From contig JACVVK020000167.1 in assembly GCA_018292915.2 (NCBI GenBank), forward strand, positions 1,104,001 through 1,168,000: a DNA stretch of 64,000 bases, written 5' to 3'. A program made the translations under genes and the position numbers. The DNA comes from Batillaria attramentaria (lineage: Eukaryota > Mollusca > Gastropoda > Batillariidae). The notes under the pieces were generated by a model, which was not told the DNA's origin, searched no databases, and saw nothing but the letters and a program-made list of their open reading frames with translations. Positions 10,830-38,863 of the stretch are shown one piece after another (the stretch's first letter is position 1; each line of letters begins with the position of its first letter).

Positions 10830-11093
10830 CAATGTGCCAAGTGGTTTCAAGACGAGGCGAAGAAGGAATGCAGCACCATTCGGTGAGTGACGGTGTGGTG
10901 TAGATATTCATCTTAATTATGACTATGCTACGGTAACAAACGCTTTATACTTCACATAAGTTTATGCACGTAGGGAATCACGTGATGTCTGACAAACGGC
11001 TTCTGCTGTTTAAATTGTATACGGTGGTTGGGAAGATATGCAGGGAATCATGAACCCTCACTAGAGGAATAAACAAGATTAATGAAGTTCTTC

Positions 11094-11132
<39 letters not shown>

Positions 11133-11133
11133 G

Positions 11134-11200
<67 letters not shown>

Positions 11201-11279
11201 CAGAGGCAATGTCGTACGTGCTCTTGTATTCTGTATGACGAAACCCAGACTTGCCGCCCCACATCTCCAGTACCTGAAG
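10830..11279 (+). CDS. FPGS: FPGS exons 10-11
   Basis: Exon 10 (10830-10882) encodes QCAKWFQDEAKKE, equivalent to ACVRWF in vertebrate FPGS. Exon 11 (11204-11279) encodes VVRALVF...HLQYLK, equivalent to VRVLLFN...LLKLL. The intron has a (CTGT)n(CT)n(GT)n tract (11091-11200) ending at the acceptor. Confidence 0.75.
11091..11200. repeat. (CTGT)n(CT)n(GT)n compound microsatellite
   Basis: Three simple motifs in series, ending directly at the FPGS exon 11 acceptor. Confidence 0.95.
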
Positions 11280-11490
11280 GTGCGTCATTCAATATTTTGC
11301 ATGTCGGTATAGTAACCCCAAGCTAGTAAAACGCGCACCACACAATGTGTGGTATCAGGAACCAATAAGTAAGACCCAGTCACGGGCTGTCTCAGGTCAG
11401 AGTTCAACTCAGTGGTGTGCTTTGCCATGTTTGCCAAGTCCCGTTTCCAGTTATAGCGGCCCGAGAAATCCCGAGAATCGCTGGTCAGCA

Positions 11491-11705
11491 GTTAATAACT
11501 TCGGCGTACGTCGTGGGTGATTTTGTGCCCACACTTTCATTGTATCCGTCCGTTAGCCAGTTTTCCCACTGGGTCCCACCAATCGTTTCGCGAAAGCTGC
11601 TACACAATTCGGAGATGCTGCTGCTTTATATCCTACCAATCCTTAACCTTCGCCGTACGTCGTGGGTGCAATATTGCACCCACGCTTTCATTCAAACGTC
11701 CGTAG
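11491..11705. repeat. Two diverged copies of a palindromic element
   Basis: Segments at about 11495-11555 and 11643-11705 share the sequence around CGTACGTCGTGGGTG, a palindrome centre, then CTTTCATT and CGTCCGT. The second copy has a perfect 24-base palindrome at 11661-11684. It resembles a short MITE or the end of a DNA transposon; the family is not identified. Confidence 0.5.
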
Positions 11706-12102
11706 CTCAGTCAATCTTCAAGCTGGATCCACGAAACTTCCTACCTTCGTCAGCAACGGTATTGGGGAAATCCTCACCAAAACATGTGTGATTTTGTTTT
11801 TTCGTAAACAAACAAGAAAATAAATCGGTGCAAAAACACCCAAGCTTTTAAAGAAGGAGCCTTGCACGCCATACATCATGGGTACGGAAAATTCCTAATA
11901 TCTGGTCATTCAGAAGAGCCCTAAAAACTCACCAATTCCACTAAGACTGCTTCACAGTGCCAGACACAGCAAATCTTCCCTCTTCTTCAACTCTCTCTCT
12001 CTCTCTCTCTCTGTCCCGGGTCCCATTAACTGGGGCATTTCAGTACATTTAATTAGCCCTATCCAAAGACTCAAACACAATCGTTTTGTGTACTTGTTTC
12101 AG

Positions 12103-12847
12103 GATTGTGGGTTTCGCGTGGCCGCTTTTTGTCCCTGTGTGATCTCAACCAGTGCAAGAGAACATTTCATAGGTGAGTGCGCATAAATGATAGTGACAGT
12201 TGTGAAATGTTCATCGAACCTCACATTACGTTTCATTCATTGAACTATCGGGACAGTGGTACTGTCCAGTCTCGGAGAACACGGCTGGTCGCCACTCCAT
12301 ACTTCCGGGTGAGACTTTGGTGCATGAGTCCGCAGCACTATGGTGTACAGCGTTGCCGGGTAAAATTCTGGTTTTTGTGTCGTCTTCTCACTGAAGTTCT
12401 TACAATTCACCTAGAACTTAAACTTTCCTGGATAGGCACCCTATTATCACATGCACGCGTATTTTAATTGTTGTAGACCACATCTCGTTGAGTTACGATC
12501 GGGCTGAGGCCAATCAAAGGGCAGCAGAGCAGATGAAAGACTGGGAGACCGTTGTATCGGCCCTGCCAGCCGGGCAACCGAACGTCTGCAACGGATACGT
12601 CTCCGCCGACCCGCCGTGTTTGTCTGCCAGTTTTCCCAGCACCGTCTCTGCGCTGTGGTGGGCTTCGCTCGGCAAGAACGCGTCCCTGGAGGCTTTGGCG
12701 AGGGCCGACCTGGGGATAGATGGTGGGGGCGTGGGAACGGGAGGGGTGGAAGTCCCGGATGTGGACGCGGTGCACGTGCAGGTGTTGGTGACCGGCAGCA
12801 TGTTGATGGTAGGAAGGGCCATCAAACTGCTAGACGCCAGAGAGTAG
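12103..12847 (+). CDS. FPGS: FPGS exons 12-13, C-terminus
   Basis: Exon 12 (12103-12172) encodes FRVAAFCP, equivalent to FDYAVFCPN. Exon 13 (12477-12847) is open for 123 codons and ends VLVTGSMLMVGRAIKLL..., equivalent to VLVTGSLHLVGGVLKLL at the FPGS C-terminus, before a TAG stop. Confidence 0.85.
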
Positions 12848-14021
12848 TGGTCAGACGGCTAATTATATCAAGAGAGAGAGGGGGGGGGGTGTGGAAGTGG
12901 GGGGGGGGGGGAGTTACTGTTGTTGTTGTTTCTGATTTTTTTGTTGTGTGTGTTTGGGTTTTTGTTTTTGTTTTTGTTTTGTTTTGTTGTTGTTTTGTGG
13001 TTTTGTTTGTTTGTTTTTTTGGGGGGTGTTGTTTTTTGTTGTTGTTTTGTCTTTCTGAAGACGGTGACTATGCTCTAAACATCGATTTGCCCTGTAATTG
13101 TCTGTAACGAAGTTTTTGTTTTTTTTTTATTTGTGTGGGTTTTTTCCCCTACCTTTTCTTTTTGATAGCTTCGGTACGAAGGATCTAGAGTCTTGTTTTT
13201 TATCTGCATCAAGTGTAGCAAATCTGTCCCAAGTGTACGGATTTCAACCTTGCAATACAGACCTTCCAGCGGGTGAAGTAAAATATAAGAAATACATCGG
13301 CCGGGGGGACGTGGGCTGAGTATAAAATTGTAAAATCACCTAGTACAATTCTTCTCTGCATGTTTCTTTCGCCCTTGAAGAAAATCCTGAAAATGCCCCC
13401 CCCCCCCCCCCCCGCACCTCCCCCCCCCCGCACCTCCCCCCCCCCCCCGCACCTCCCCCCCCCCCCCCCAAAAAAAAAAAAATGGAGAAAATGGCACCGC
13501 ATCCACATCCGTATACTTTTGCTGGTTTGACAATTGTTATTCCAGACCTACGTGTAAACAAAATCACTGTACTTCCGGTAAGCGGTTACCGACGCCAAGC
13601 CCAAGTTTTGATTTCACTGGTTCTGTCTCATTCAGAGAAAGTCAACAGCTAATCATGCACTACGCCAATACGTAATGTATTTTTCTTTTACATACACACT
13701 GACGTTCGCTGAATTTGGTAAATTTCGACAAATTATAGCAATTAAAGTAAGATAGTAAGCTATCAGTTAGGTATCGCATTGTTTCAAACTAATTGCACTG
13801 GTTGCGTCAACATGATAATACTGTTTGGGTAAGGAGGTGTTTCTTTACTTCCCATAAAATAATCAAATAAAGCAAGCTTACCAGTGCTTGGGCCATTTTT
13901 GTTTGATTGATTGATTTTATCTTGTTGTGTCGCTCCACACAAACATATACCAATACTAATATTCTTCATGTAATGAGGCTGGACAACGCTGCTTATCAAA
14001 CAAAACTCGCAGTGTTACTTT
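12848..14021. other. FPGS 3' flank, strongly strand-skewed low-complexity DNA
   Basis: Poly-G runs at about 12881-12912, a T/G-only stretch to about 13050, then C-tracts at 13397-13469 separated by GCACCT spacers. An AATAAA lies near 13866. No coding exon was supported; the proline/glycine ORFs are homopolymer readings. Confidence 0.6.
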
Positions 14022-14655
14022 GTGTGGGTGCATTCACATCATGTCAGACGGGGAGGGGGCGGGGATACCATGTGTGGGTGCATTCCACATCATGTCAGAC
14101 GGGGAGGGGGCGGGGATACCATGTGTGGGTGCATTCACATCATGTCAGACGGGGAGGGGGCGGGGATACCACGTGTGGGTGCATTCACATCATGTAAGAC
14201 GGGGAGGGGGCGGGGATACCATGTGTGGGTGCATTCACATCATGTAAGACGGGGAGGGGGCGGGATACCATGTGTGGGTGCATTCACATCATGTAAGACG
14301 GGGAGGGGGCGGTGATACCATGTGTGGGTGCATTCACATCATGTAAGACGGGGAGCCGAGGGGGCGGGGATACCATGTGTGGGTGCATTCACATCATGTA
14401 AGACGGGGAGGGGGCGGGGATACCATGTGTGGGTACATTCACATCATGTAAGACGGGGAGGGGCGGGGATACCACGTGTGGGTGCATTCACATCATGTAA
14501 GACGGGGAGGGGGCGGGGATACCATGTGTGGGTGCATTCACATCATGTAAGACGAGGAGGGGGGCGGGGATACCATGTGTGGGTGCATTCACATCATGTA
14601 AGACGGGGAGGGGGCGGGGATACCATGTGTGGGTGCATTCACATCATGTAAGACT
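14022..14655. repeat. 50-bp minisatellite, about 12-13 copies
   Basis: Near-identical head-to-tail copies containing ATGTGTGGGTGCATTCACAT, then CATGTAAGACGGGGA and GGGGGCGGGGATACC. Copies differ by single substitutions and 1-6 nt indels, so it is recent. It lies about 450 bases upstream of the gene B start. The ORFs through it come from the repeat itself. Confidence 0.95.
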
Positions 14656-14857
14656 TCAACCAAGCCATCTATAGACGTATTATAATATGTACCGTCACCG
14701 CCACTACAAGGATATATATGATGTCAGACGGAAGAAGTGGTCAAGAACACTAGTTATAAAATAAGATATAAAAAGATAAACTGTATTCATCCCTGAAGGG
14801 AAAATTAAACCAGTCTGCTCGGGCAAGACAATACAATCCTGTACAGGTACCATACAA

Positions 14858-14861
<4 letters not shown>

Positions 14862-14928
<67 letters not shown>
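14862..14928. repeat. (CG)n(CA)n microsatellite
   Basis: GC-alternating run followed by CA, just upstream of the conserved gene B promoter block. Confidence 0.95.
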
Positions 14929-14932
<4 letters not shown>

Positions 14933-14935
14933 CCA

Positions 14936-15099
14936 CTGAAATGTAGCCCAGATCCGTCAGACCCAGGTTTCTAATCTACTGACGTCACTATTTTGACCCC
15001 ATAAAAAGTATTCTGTCCCAAATATAGTAGCTAGACAAAGCGGCCCCCAGTCAAACACACACACATACACACAGGTCTGAGCAAAATACCAGTGGGCAA
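14936..15099 (+). promoter_or_regulatory. Gene B promoter/5' UTR with a perfect CRE
   Basis: This block aligns with 42402-42573 upstream of gene D: both share GTAGCCCA, TTTCTAATCTACTGACGTCA and ACACATACACACAGG...TCTGAG before the ATG. A palindromic CRE (TGACGTCA) lies at 14980-14987, 113 bases before the ATG. Binding by CREB/ATF-type factors is known for this site; use here is inference. Confidence 0.55.
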
Positions 15100-31643
<16,544 letters not shown>

Positions 31644-31778
31644 ACATAAACATAAGCAAGTCAAATTCGTGTTTGAAATGTCAAGACCACGCACGCAATA
31701 GATCTAATGGCTTGTCGACTGTTCAGCTGTTTACCCCGAAATATTTGTTATTGTAAATCAGGAGTGGTTCGTTTCGTT

Positions 31779-31841
<63 letters not shown>

Positions 31842-31956
31842 CCTTTATTTTACAACGGTAGAAGTTACAGGCATATTCATACCAATTGTAAAACTTGCCG
31901 TTGCTACACTACTTTGACTATTACTACTGTCGAAAAAGGAGATAATAAGTAAGGAC

Positions 31957-32029
<73 letters not shown>

Positions 32030-34231
32030 ATTGTTCACTCGCACTGAACATTAATCATGTCGCCACTCGACTTTCGAAGCCTTTTAAAATTTCTTCTTTT
32101 TTTTTGCCTTTTGATCATGCGGGGTGTGGTAGAACGTTCGTCTCAGTTCCATTAGTTAACGAAAGTCAAAATTAGGCTGCGAGTCAGTCACGGCTAAAGT
32201 CTTGTTCTCTGCTAATGAAGTCAGTGACTTTCGTGCACTGTATTCATACGCTGAAGTTTCAAACGCAGGTGATCATCGACTTGGGATCATCGTGGAATGA
32301 TCCCCAGTAATTTTTAATGCGCTGACCAATTAGAGCGTCAAACTCAAACGTGACTGTGTTACAATTAGCGATATACTAATGCTACTATTCTTAGGTTTTA
32401 AGATCGTTCTGGGCTGTTTTGGTGGTATCTGGCATCAGACCACTAAGACACATGCACACTGAAATACAGCCACAGACAAGGTTGCGTTCAGCTGATCGAA
32501 GCTGAAAACGCAGTAGCCGGTGGCATTATTCAAACACGGCTGAACCTAGTCTTCAGAGTGCAGTCCCCTTTCATCGAGCAGCCGAAGCACATTGGCTCAT
32601 GTGATCGTCTCCCCTGATTGTTTCACCGAACAGCCGACAAGAGCAGAAACATGGTGGACGGCGTTTATGGACGGATTTTCCCTCATTTTCACGACCATCA
32701 GTGATTTGTATTCGATCTACTAACCTGTAAGATAGACTGTTACAAAGCACAGGCGCAGACACAAACTAAGGAAATACGGTGATGTCAAGAGTAACCCAGG
32801 CGAAGTCTCACAGCAGTATGAAGACTAATACGCACAACACAACACGTATCTCATCAACAGCGTCGCCTACAGAGCCAACGCACAAAAACGTCCGAACAAC
32901 ACCATCATAAACACTAAACACAAGAAGAGAAATACGCGGAGGAAAGGGTGGCGACACACGAAGAAATACAGATACATACAATTAAAAAGATACACGGTAT
33001 TATCAAAGTACGCATACTGGTGTGTAGCTACAAATGCATATATTCATTACCATTATGGCCGTGGACTCCTAATCCAGTCATATCGTTAAAAATGCGATTT
33101 GGTTTTGTCATCTACCTCGTGGAGTCGAGTGGTTCAACCAGTTTAGCGTCGAACGCGATATCGGAAGTTGGAAACCCGAAAGTAGTACATGACTGTGCTT
33201 CTGCAGTGCCCTCTTCTTTGAAATCATCTTCGCGGCAGACAGAAGACGCTAAATAAAATTTCAAAACATTCACCGGCCCGTTTGCTTAGAAGCTGCATTG
33301 CACAAGAACTTGAAAACATGAATAAGGAAGGTGAAGGCAGAAATGTATCAAATGGAAAATAGAAGTGTACATAAAAGTAAATCAATTTATTGGAGTTCGA
33401 AAATGTGGCAGCGTTTTCAAAAAGAGAGAGAGAGAAAAAAAAAAAAAACGATTTCCGATGAAAATAACTACAAATCTGTAAATTCGAACTTCACACTGAA
33501 TCGAAGCTGCAAAACAAAACACCATAAATAACGACTAGAAAAAAATCTGAAGCTTTGGGAACGGACGCAAACAAGTAGTTTATCAAGAAAGAAAGCGTGC
33601 GTAACAAGGCCGTGGCAATAATTCCCCGAGGTGTCCAGTCTCCCCTGTCCACTATCTCTGATACTCCCTTAGCGTTAAGCTCAGTAATTTCGGACAACGG
33701 AAGAAACTCTGATAATTCCTGATATTACCCGCTGACCTTTATATAAGCTGTACACCGAATGTGTGAAGAGGGTGACCTCTGACGATGTTTGATATCACCG
33801 TCCTGTACACAGTGGCCAGTTGTCGGACAGTTGATAAGATACCGTGGCGTACATGACCGCTGGCAAGTCAGTGAGGAAGTTTCAAGGTCATTAGCTGGGA
33901 CAACGGTGCAAGGGAAGGCGGCTGGCGCCAGCGTACATGGTCGTGTTGGGTGTTGTTTCATACAAACATTCGGCTGCGAATTAAACCGTCAGGCAACAGC
34001 TTTGTCACATTAACAAACAACAGATTTTACGTTGGCACAGCAAAAGAAGGCGAAAACGTGAACAGTAAAAAGTTGTTTGTTTTTCTCTCTCTATCTTTCT
34101 TGCATAAAACTGTTCTTGGTGTATTTCTATTTACGTAAAATATTCCCGTCTAAGCTTTCTAAAATAAATACTGAATAACTGCTGAAACCATTATCCTGTA
34201 ATCGTGTCACAAAGACGCCAAGAAATCCGTT

Positions 34232-34275
<44 letters not shown>

Positions 34276-34681
34276 TTTCAGAAACACATGGTTAGAACAC
34301 CGGAAGTTAAATGGTAACTACTCTCATCCTCATCAGTCGGTATGACGTGTGTAACATGTCAGTATTTTCCACACCTTTGCAAGGCTCGACTCTCTTGCTT
34401 GTGTGTAAACTTCAGTATGGATTAGCATCGCGGTGTTGTGATCGAAGAGGAAACCCAATTACTGTCTTTAATAATTACAACTGATCTTAACTCAAATAAC
34501 GGAGGAATGGCGGGGTTTGTTGCTGCTGCTGCTGTTGTGTTTTTCGCCCGTCTTGTGAATGAAGTTTCTGCATGACAGCCAAGTTTATCATATATTAGAA
34601 ATTAACATAAACAAAGCTCCGTTAAAAGCAAGAAACATGCTACTACGCTGTAAACATGTTAGCGATGTGAGATTACATAGG

Positions 34682-35185
34682 CAGTGTTCCTTGTGATTTA
34701 AAAATACAAGTGTCCTTGGGACCCTCTTTCCTTATTTTTGAGGGTCCTGTTGTGAATTTTGAGAGTCCGTGGTCTTGTGGTATAAATTGAAAGTCTGAAT
34801 GTCTAAACCATTTGTTGCTTTTGTTTCCAAAAGTATTCAAGTAAAAGAGAGTGTGTGAATTGTAGCGTGTCAGGCATGGCGAACTGGCAAGGCGAGGAAG
34901 CCGCACGCTTTCCAAACAAGAAAGTGTCCCAGAGTGCTTAAGCCAATCAGGTTTTGTCAGTTATGCACAACGAATCAACAGAAATGCGATACTGCAAGTG
35001 TCCGTTGCTGGTTACAGATCTCTTTTTGTTCATCAAGTTTCCGGGAGAGTGTTGGAAAAGTAGTGTTTGTCACGGCTATACGAAAAACGTGCTTCTATTG
35101 TGATGCGCTGTTCTCAAATTTGTGCGTCAATTTAAAGTGTTTTGTGCGTGCAGTTACGCACACCTGTGCGTAATCGGTAACACTG
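34682..35185. mobile_element. Candidate non-autonomous DNA element with CAGTGTT ends
   Basis: Starts CAGTGTTCCTT and ends CGGTAACACTG, imperfect inverted ends of hAT-like type. Flanks give only a weak duplication (CATAGG/CGTAGG). No transposase. Confidence 0.35.
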
Positions 35186-35222
35186 CGTAGGCATTACTAT
35201 TACTGTTTCTCTCTTCATAACA

Positions 35223-35385
35223 CAGTGTTCCTTAGAGCTTTCAAACCTGACAGTCACTTTGACCCTCTCTGTCAAATTCACAGGGTCATTTTGTAAACTC
35301 AGTGAGGTACAGCATCGCAGTCTCTGCGTTAGATTCTGAAATCTCAGCGTAAACGACGCACATATGTGCGTAATAAGGAACACTG
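35223..35385. mobile_element. Candidate 163-bp MITE with perfect 11-bp inverted ends
   Basis: Starts CAGTGTTCCTT and ends AAGGAACACTG. It shares its first bases and the TGTGCGTAAT 3' region with the neighbouring element, so both look like one family. No clear target duplication. Confidence 0.45.
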
Positions 35386-36011
35386 ACACTACTAGCTCTG
35401 TCTCGTTTCGTGTGATTGTTTCTTCCCTTAATCATTCAGTTAAGCTGTAGTAACCAACACGTATTTCCAGTAGCAATTATTTTTCAGTAGCTAGTAACAT
35501 TGACATTAGCAGGAACTGTCCCTAACACTTGAAGTATTTAAGCACGTTATTATTATTTTTTAAAAATATTTTACCATTATACTCAGTGATTTGGTATGGG
35601 TATGGGGTATGTCTGTGTTTGTGCATATGCCCAAAACTACGAAGTCCATACACATGCGAAATATCATTTGTACAAAACGGTACGAGCGTTCACGTAAAGT
35701 TAAAGCGCGCCTTTTCTGTTTTTACTAAGCCAACTTACGCCTGTACGCTCGATATACGCTAGCTGCATTAGACTTTGCGTGAACGGTCGAACCTTCAAAT
35801 TCTACGAATGAGCGGTTGGTGGTGCTACAACACTCTCGCTCAGCTTTTTATCCGCGTCACTGAGATGCGTCACTGTGAAGGTGTGTAAGTGTTGTGATGC
35901 TAGACGGCTCAGGCCAATCTGTAAGCATAAAAAAATCATAAAGACTGGGCCTTTAACCGTATGATAGTAATAGTAATATGAAGCGTCTTGCCTGTACATT
36001 TACTGAAACAG

Positions 36012-36370
36012 GGGGTTCAACCGTTGATTGCAACTTCGAGTCCCGACAACAGCCAATGTGCGGTTACACTGGCGACTTAAAAATAAATGACAAGACACAA
36101 GCAAATTTTACGTGGAGTCTTCACACTGGCCACACTCCGACAGGGTTTGGGTGTTTGGGTGTTTGGGAGTTTAACGTCCTTTTCCACCACATAGGGTGAT
36201 ATCAAAGACGGGGCAACGATGAAAAAGCCAGCACAATATTTGGCCCCAGCCGGGATTCGAACTCACGACCCGAGCATTGGAAGTCCAACGCTCTACCGTT
36301 CGGCCACCCCGGCTCCCCCACACTCCGACAGGGAACACAGGACCCGATGGGGACCATACCACAGGAACAG
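36012..36370 (+). pseudogene. MAM exon 1 split by a SINE
   Basis: Codes for GGSTVDCNFESRQQPMCGY and on to HTGHTPTG up to 36145, resumes after the SINE at 36334 with NTGPDGDHTTGTG and has a good donor at 36371. Uninterrupted, the two halves are in frame; as it stands, reading into the SINE reaches a stop at about 36199. Confidence 0.82.
36146..36318 (-). mobile_element. SINE inserted in a MAM coding exon
   Basis: Full-length minus-strand SINE with exact 15-bp target duplications CACACTCCGACAGGG at 36131-36145 and 36319-36333. It is close to the copies at 22501 and 38864, so the insertion is probably recent. Confidence 0.93.
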
Positions 36371-36807
36371 GTAAGTACCTTCGACCATGGATGGAATGAC
36401 CTTGAAAGTGGGGTGCTTGTTGGGCACACTTCTGGGAAAAGTAGGGCGACCAAGTCCAGAGAAGGTGCATATTTCTCTCGCCCTCTGCCGTTTTCCTTAA
36501 CGCAACCAGCATGAACTGGAGCACTGCTGCGCCATATAAATGGAAACTGGATTGCACTTGATGTTAGCCATGAAGCACAGTAGACATCGTGACTGACTGA
36601 AGCTTCATGCGAACTGTGTGGTCGTATCGTTCCACTACAGTAAGTTCTTTCCTGTGAATTTTCGCGTTTTCTGGGACATATGCAGACAGATCGAACATGC
36701 GAAGCAAAGTGGAGCTGTACTCACATTTAACCCACTTTGCTCATTGTTAAAAAAAAAAAAATATCAGTGGCCTGTGTTTAACACTGATGTGCGTTTTACT
36801 CTTTCAG

Positions 36808-37060
36808 GTGATTACATTTATACAGAAGCCACTGGCTTCTCAACAGGTGAAAAGGCACATTTGGTGACACCGGTCCTTGATTGGAACTCTGCCTATACCT
36901 GCTTCACATTCTGGTACAGCATGTATGGTTTATACATCGGGAATTTAACCTTGAAAGTTGCGCGTCCCTTAAGCTTCGATGACGCAGTTCCGGTGTGGAG
37001 CAGGTCGGGTAATCAAGGACGGGGATGGAAACAAGCTGACGTCACTGTCACTACTGACAG
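36808..37060 (+). CDS. MAM exon 2 of gene C
   Basis: Open from G|GTGATTACATT to a CAG|GTGGGA donor. Encodes the DYIYTEATG, ARLxxP-like (AHLVTPVLD), FTFWYSMYGLYIGNL and GWKQADVTV segments of a MAM domain. Confidence 0.8.
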
Positions 37061-37231
37061 GTGGGATATCGATGTTCTTTGCGTTTCAAACAGAGACAAA
37101 CAGACACATAGGGAGACAGAGAGAAGAAACTAGGATACTCAGATCTTATAGGTTTTTGTTCTTTCAAATTGTACTGCTACACTACCTTCCAAACAGGACA
37201 CTACAATCAGGTGAAAAAAGAAAAAAGTCAA

Positions 37232-37237
37232 ACAAAT

Positions 37238-37287
<50 letters not shown>
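37232..37287. repeat. (GA)n microsatellite
   Basis: About 28 GA units in the intron between MAM exons 2 and 3. Confidence 0.95.
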
Positions 37288-37288
<1 letters not shown>

Positions 37289-38147
37289 AATACTTCTTAA
37301 TTCCAAAGTACCCGTAGTTTGTCCACAGAAATCCACAGTCCATAGCTCAGACAGCCTGCTGTATATTTCAGTATCTTTGTAACATGGTTATACAGGTGAA
37401 ATAAGCGCAGCTTGTAGTTTAACGCTACACCATGTAAGCTATGTAGGAACCTATTCCTCTGCCCAAGTGAGTCTGGGTCGCCGACGCCGAAAAAAAACAA
37501 CTAATTCATTTCTTCATTGATTTCAATTTTGCTTGGCGAGAGTGTTCTACACTGAGTATACTCATGTAAGCCTCAGTAAGAAATGTATTTAGAAACAACG
37601 ATTTTACCGCTGAGTGGCCTGTGTAGGGAAGACGGGCTGAAACAGACATGTACGTCAAAATCATGCATTAATGGAAACAAGTTGACACTAACCTGTTTCA
37701 TAAAACATTTATCCCTTAGTACTTAAGTTACTGAAAGTACCGCAACATTTAATTTGAAAACGTCAAAATAAGCTGAATGCTACAGTAGTCCTCGTCCGTG
37801 AAAAAATGAGGCCAGTCTCCAATTCAGAGCAACAAGAACGATTTTGATCACCTGAATCGACCAGCACTTTTACACATGGGTCACCAGTGGATAGTGGCAC
37901 TGTCTGAGTTACAAACTGTGTTCGACTGTTTTACTTGTGATGGCATTTGTGACCCGTACTCAAGAAATGCTGAGTAAGTCGGCATTCCAAGCAAGATACT
38001 CGCTGGAGGCAATCTGCACCACAACTGAACACTGTCGTCACAATTTAAACAGTACAATCTCAATAGTGATGAAAGTCAACTTATCAACCATTCTGTGAGA
38101 CCAGGGCACATGATGAAACCGTTTGGTCTTCATGTGTGTTTGTACAG

Positions 38148-38232
38148 TTTGTATTCGAGGCGGTGAACGGATATTACCTGGGTGATATGGCCATTGATGA
38201 CGCCAAAGCGACCCAGGGCCGGTGCCAAACAG
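38148..38232 (+). CDS. MAM exon 3 of gene C
   Basis: FVFEAVNGYYLGDMAIDDA..GRC, the end of a MAM domain, with a good GT donor. Its reading frame does not match the phase left by MAM exon 2; one base appears to be missing at the junction. Confidence 0.75.
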
Positions 38233-38863
38233 GTGTGTACGCGAGCCAGTACGTAAAACATTACACCAATAACTATTTCTGCCGTCACCAGGAAAACGGT
38301 ATAAGTGCTTATCAAAACCATGGTCGTTAGGCCCTTTTACCAGATGATGCTAGATTCAATATGTGTGTTTAAGGTAGGAGGTACACAAGTCATGTTTCTA
38401 GCGATTTAAAATTTAGGCGCGACGAGTATGAACGTTTCTCACGGGGTATCTCTGCGTTTTGCAAGTGGTCATTGGACTGAACTGGATTTTAAAGAGCTGG
38501 AAAGAGGCGAGCAGTATCTCCCACTACAGGAGGGCGAAAACTGAGATATGAAAAATGTACTGCATGCGTGCAACAGCTACTGGTTCACCGAGCATTCTCA
38601 CAGAAGTGTGTGTTGTTTGTCCATTGTTGTCAATAATAACCACGATTTTAGTATTGCATTTGGTATTTTGTTTTTAGTTGTTTGTTTTCTTTCTGCCTGT
38701 ACAAAATCATCGGGAGTTATGACCACAACATCTCTCAAACCGCCTACAAGTTCCAGCGGTGAGAATTACACAGTTCCAAGCACAGGATGTAGTCCATACC
38801 CCCCCCCCCCCCCACACACACACACACACAGTGACTGTTTTAGTACTGCTGACCATTTAACGG

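Larger units (their letters stand above)
5491..12847 (+). pseudogene. FPGS: Folylpolyglutamate synthase gene, 13 exons, frame broken
   Basis: FPGS adds glutamates to folates (ATP-dependent, Mur-ligase family). Exons: 5491-5514, 6164-6289, 6646-6764, 7227-7339, 7975-8218, 8831-8911, 9314-9443, 10186-10302, 10517-10614, 10830-10882, 11204-11279, 12103-12172, 12477-12847; 1622 nt in all, the usual FPGS size. Visible marks are the P-loop [36 protein letters not shown], the LDHQDVLG region, GEKQLYNAALA and the C-terminal VLVTGS. No mitochondrial leader is seen from this ATG. The frame breaks in exon 4 (1 nt lost near 7277), between exons 4 and 5 (phase mismatch), in exon 5 (1 nt gained near 8098) and in exon 9 (compensating loss and gain across the YLDGAHT motif). 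The cysteine-rich genes A, B and D show no frameshift in about 5.5 kb of coding exons, so general sequencing error is an unlikely cause. A decaying duplicate is the best reading; a functional gene with local assembly errors is the alternative. Confidence 0.78.
31644..36011. other. 4.3 kb without supported exons
   Basis: Contains (GT)n at 31781-31830 with a GA end, (CA)n at 31960-32027, a (GTT)n at about 34232-34277 and the candidate DNA elements at 34682-35385. No signal-peptide exon resembling those of genes A, B and D was found here, which matters for gene C. Confidence 0.5.

Noticed and set aside
13098..13567. ORFs on both strands beyond FPGS rich in Gly, Pro or Phe
   Set aside because: They follow C and G homopolymers; no similarity or splice sites.
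14020..14655. CRISPR-like array or repetitive protein
   Set aside because: The units are directly adjacent without unique spacers, the genome is animal, and all three frames look alike; it is a minisatellite.
31781..32027. GT and CA tracts 130 bases apart as a designed hairpin gene
   Set aside because: They could pair, but both are ordinary microsatellites and the loop shows no conserved small-RNA structure.
33331..33531. Short Lys-rich ORF
   Set aside because: AT-rich chance ORF with no splice sites or similarity.
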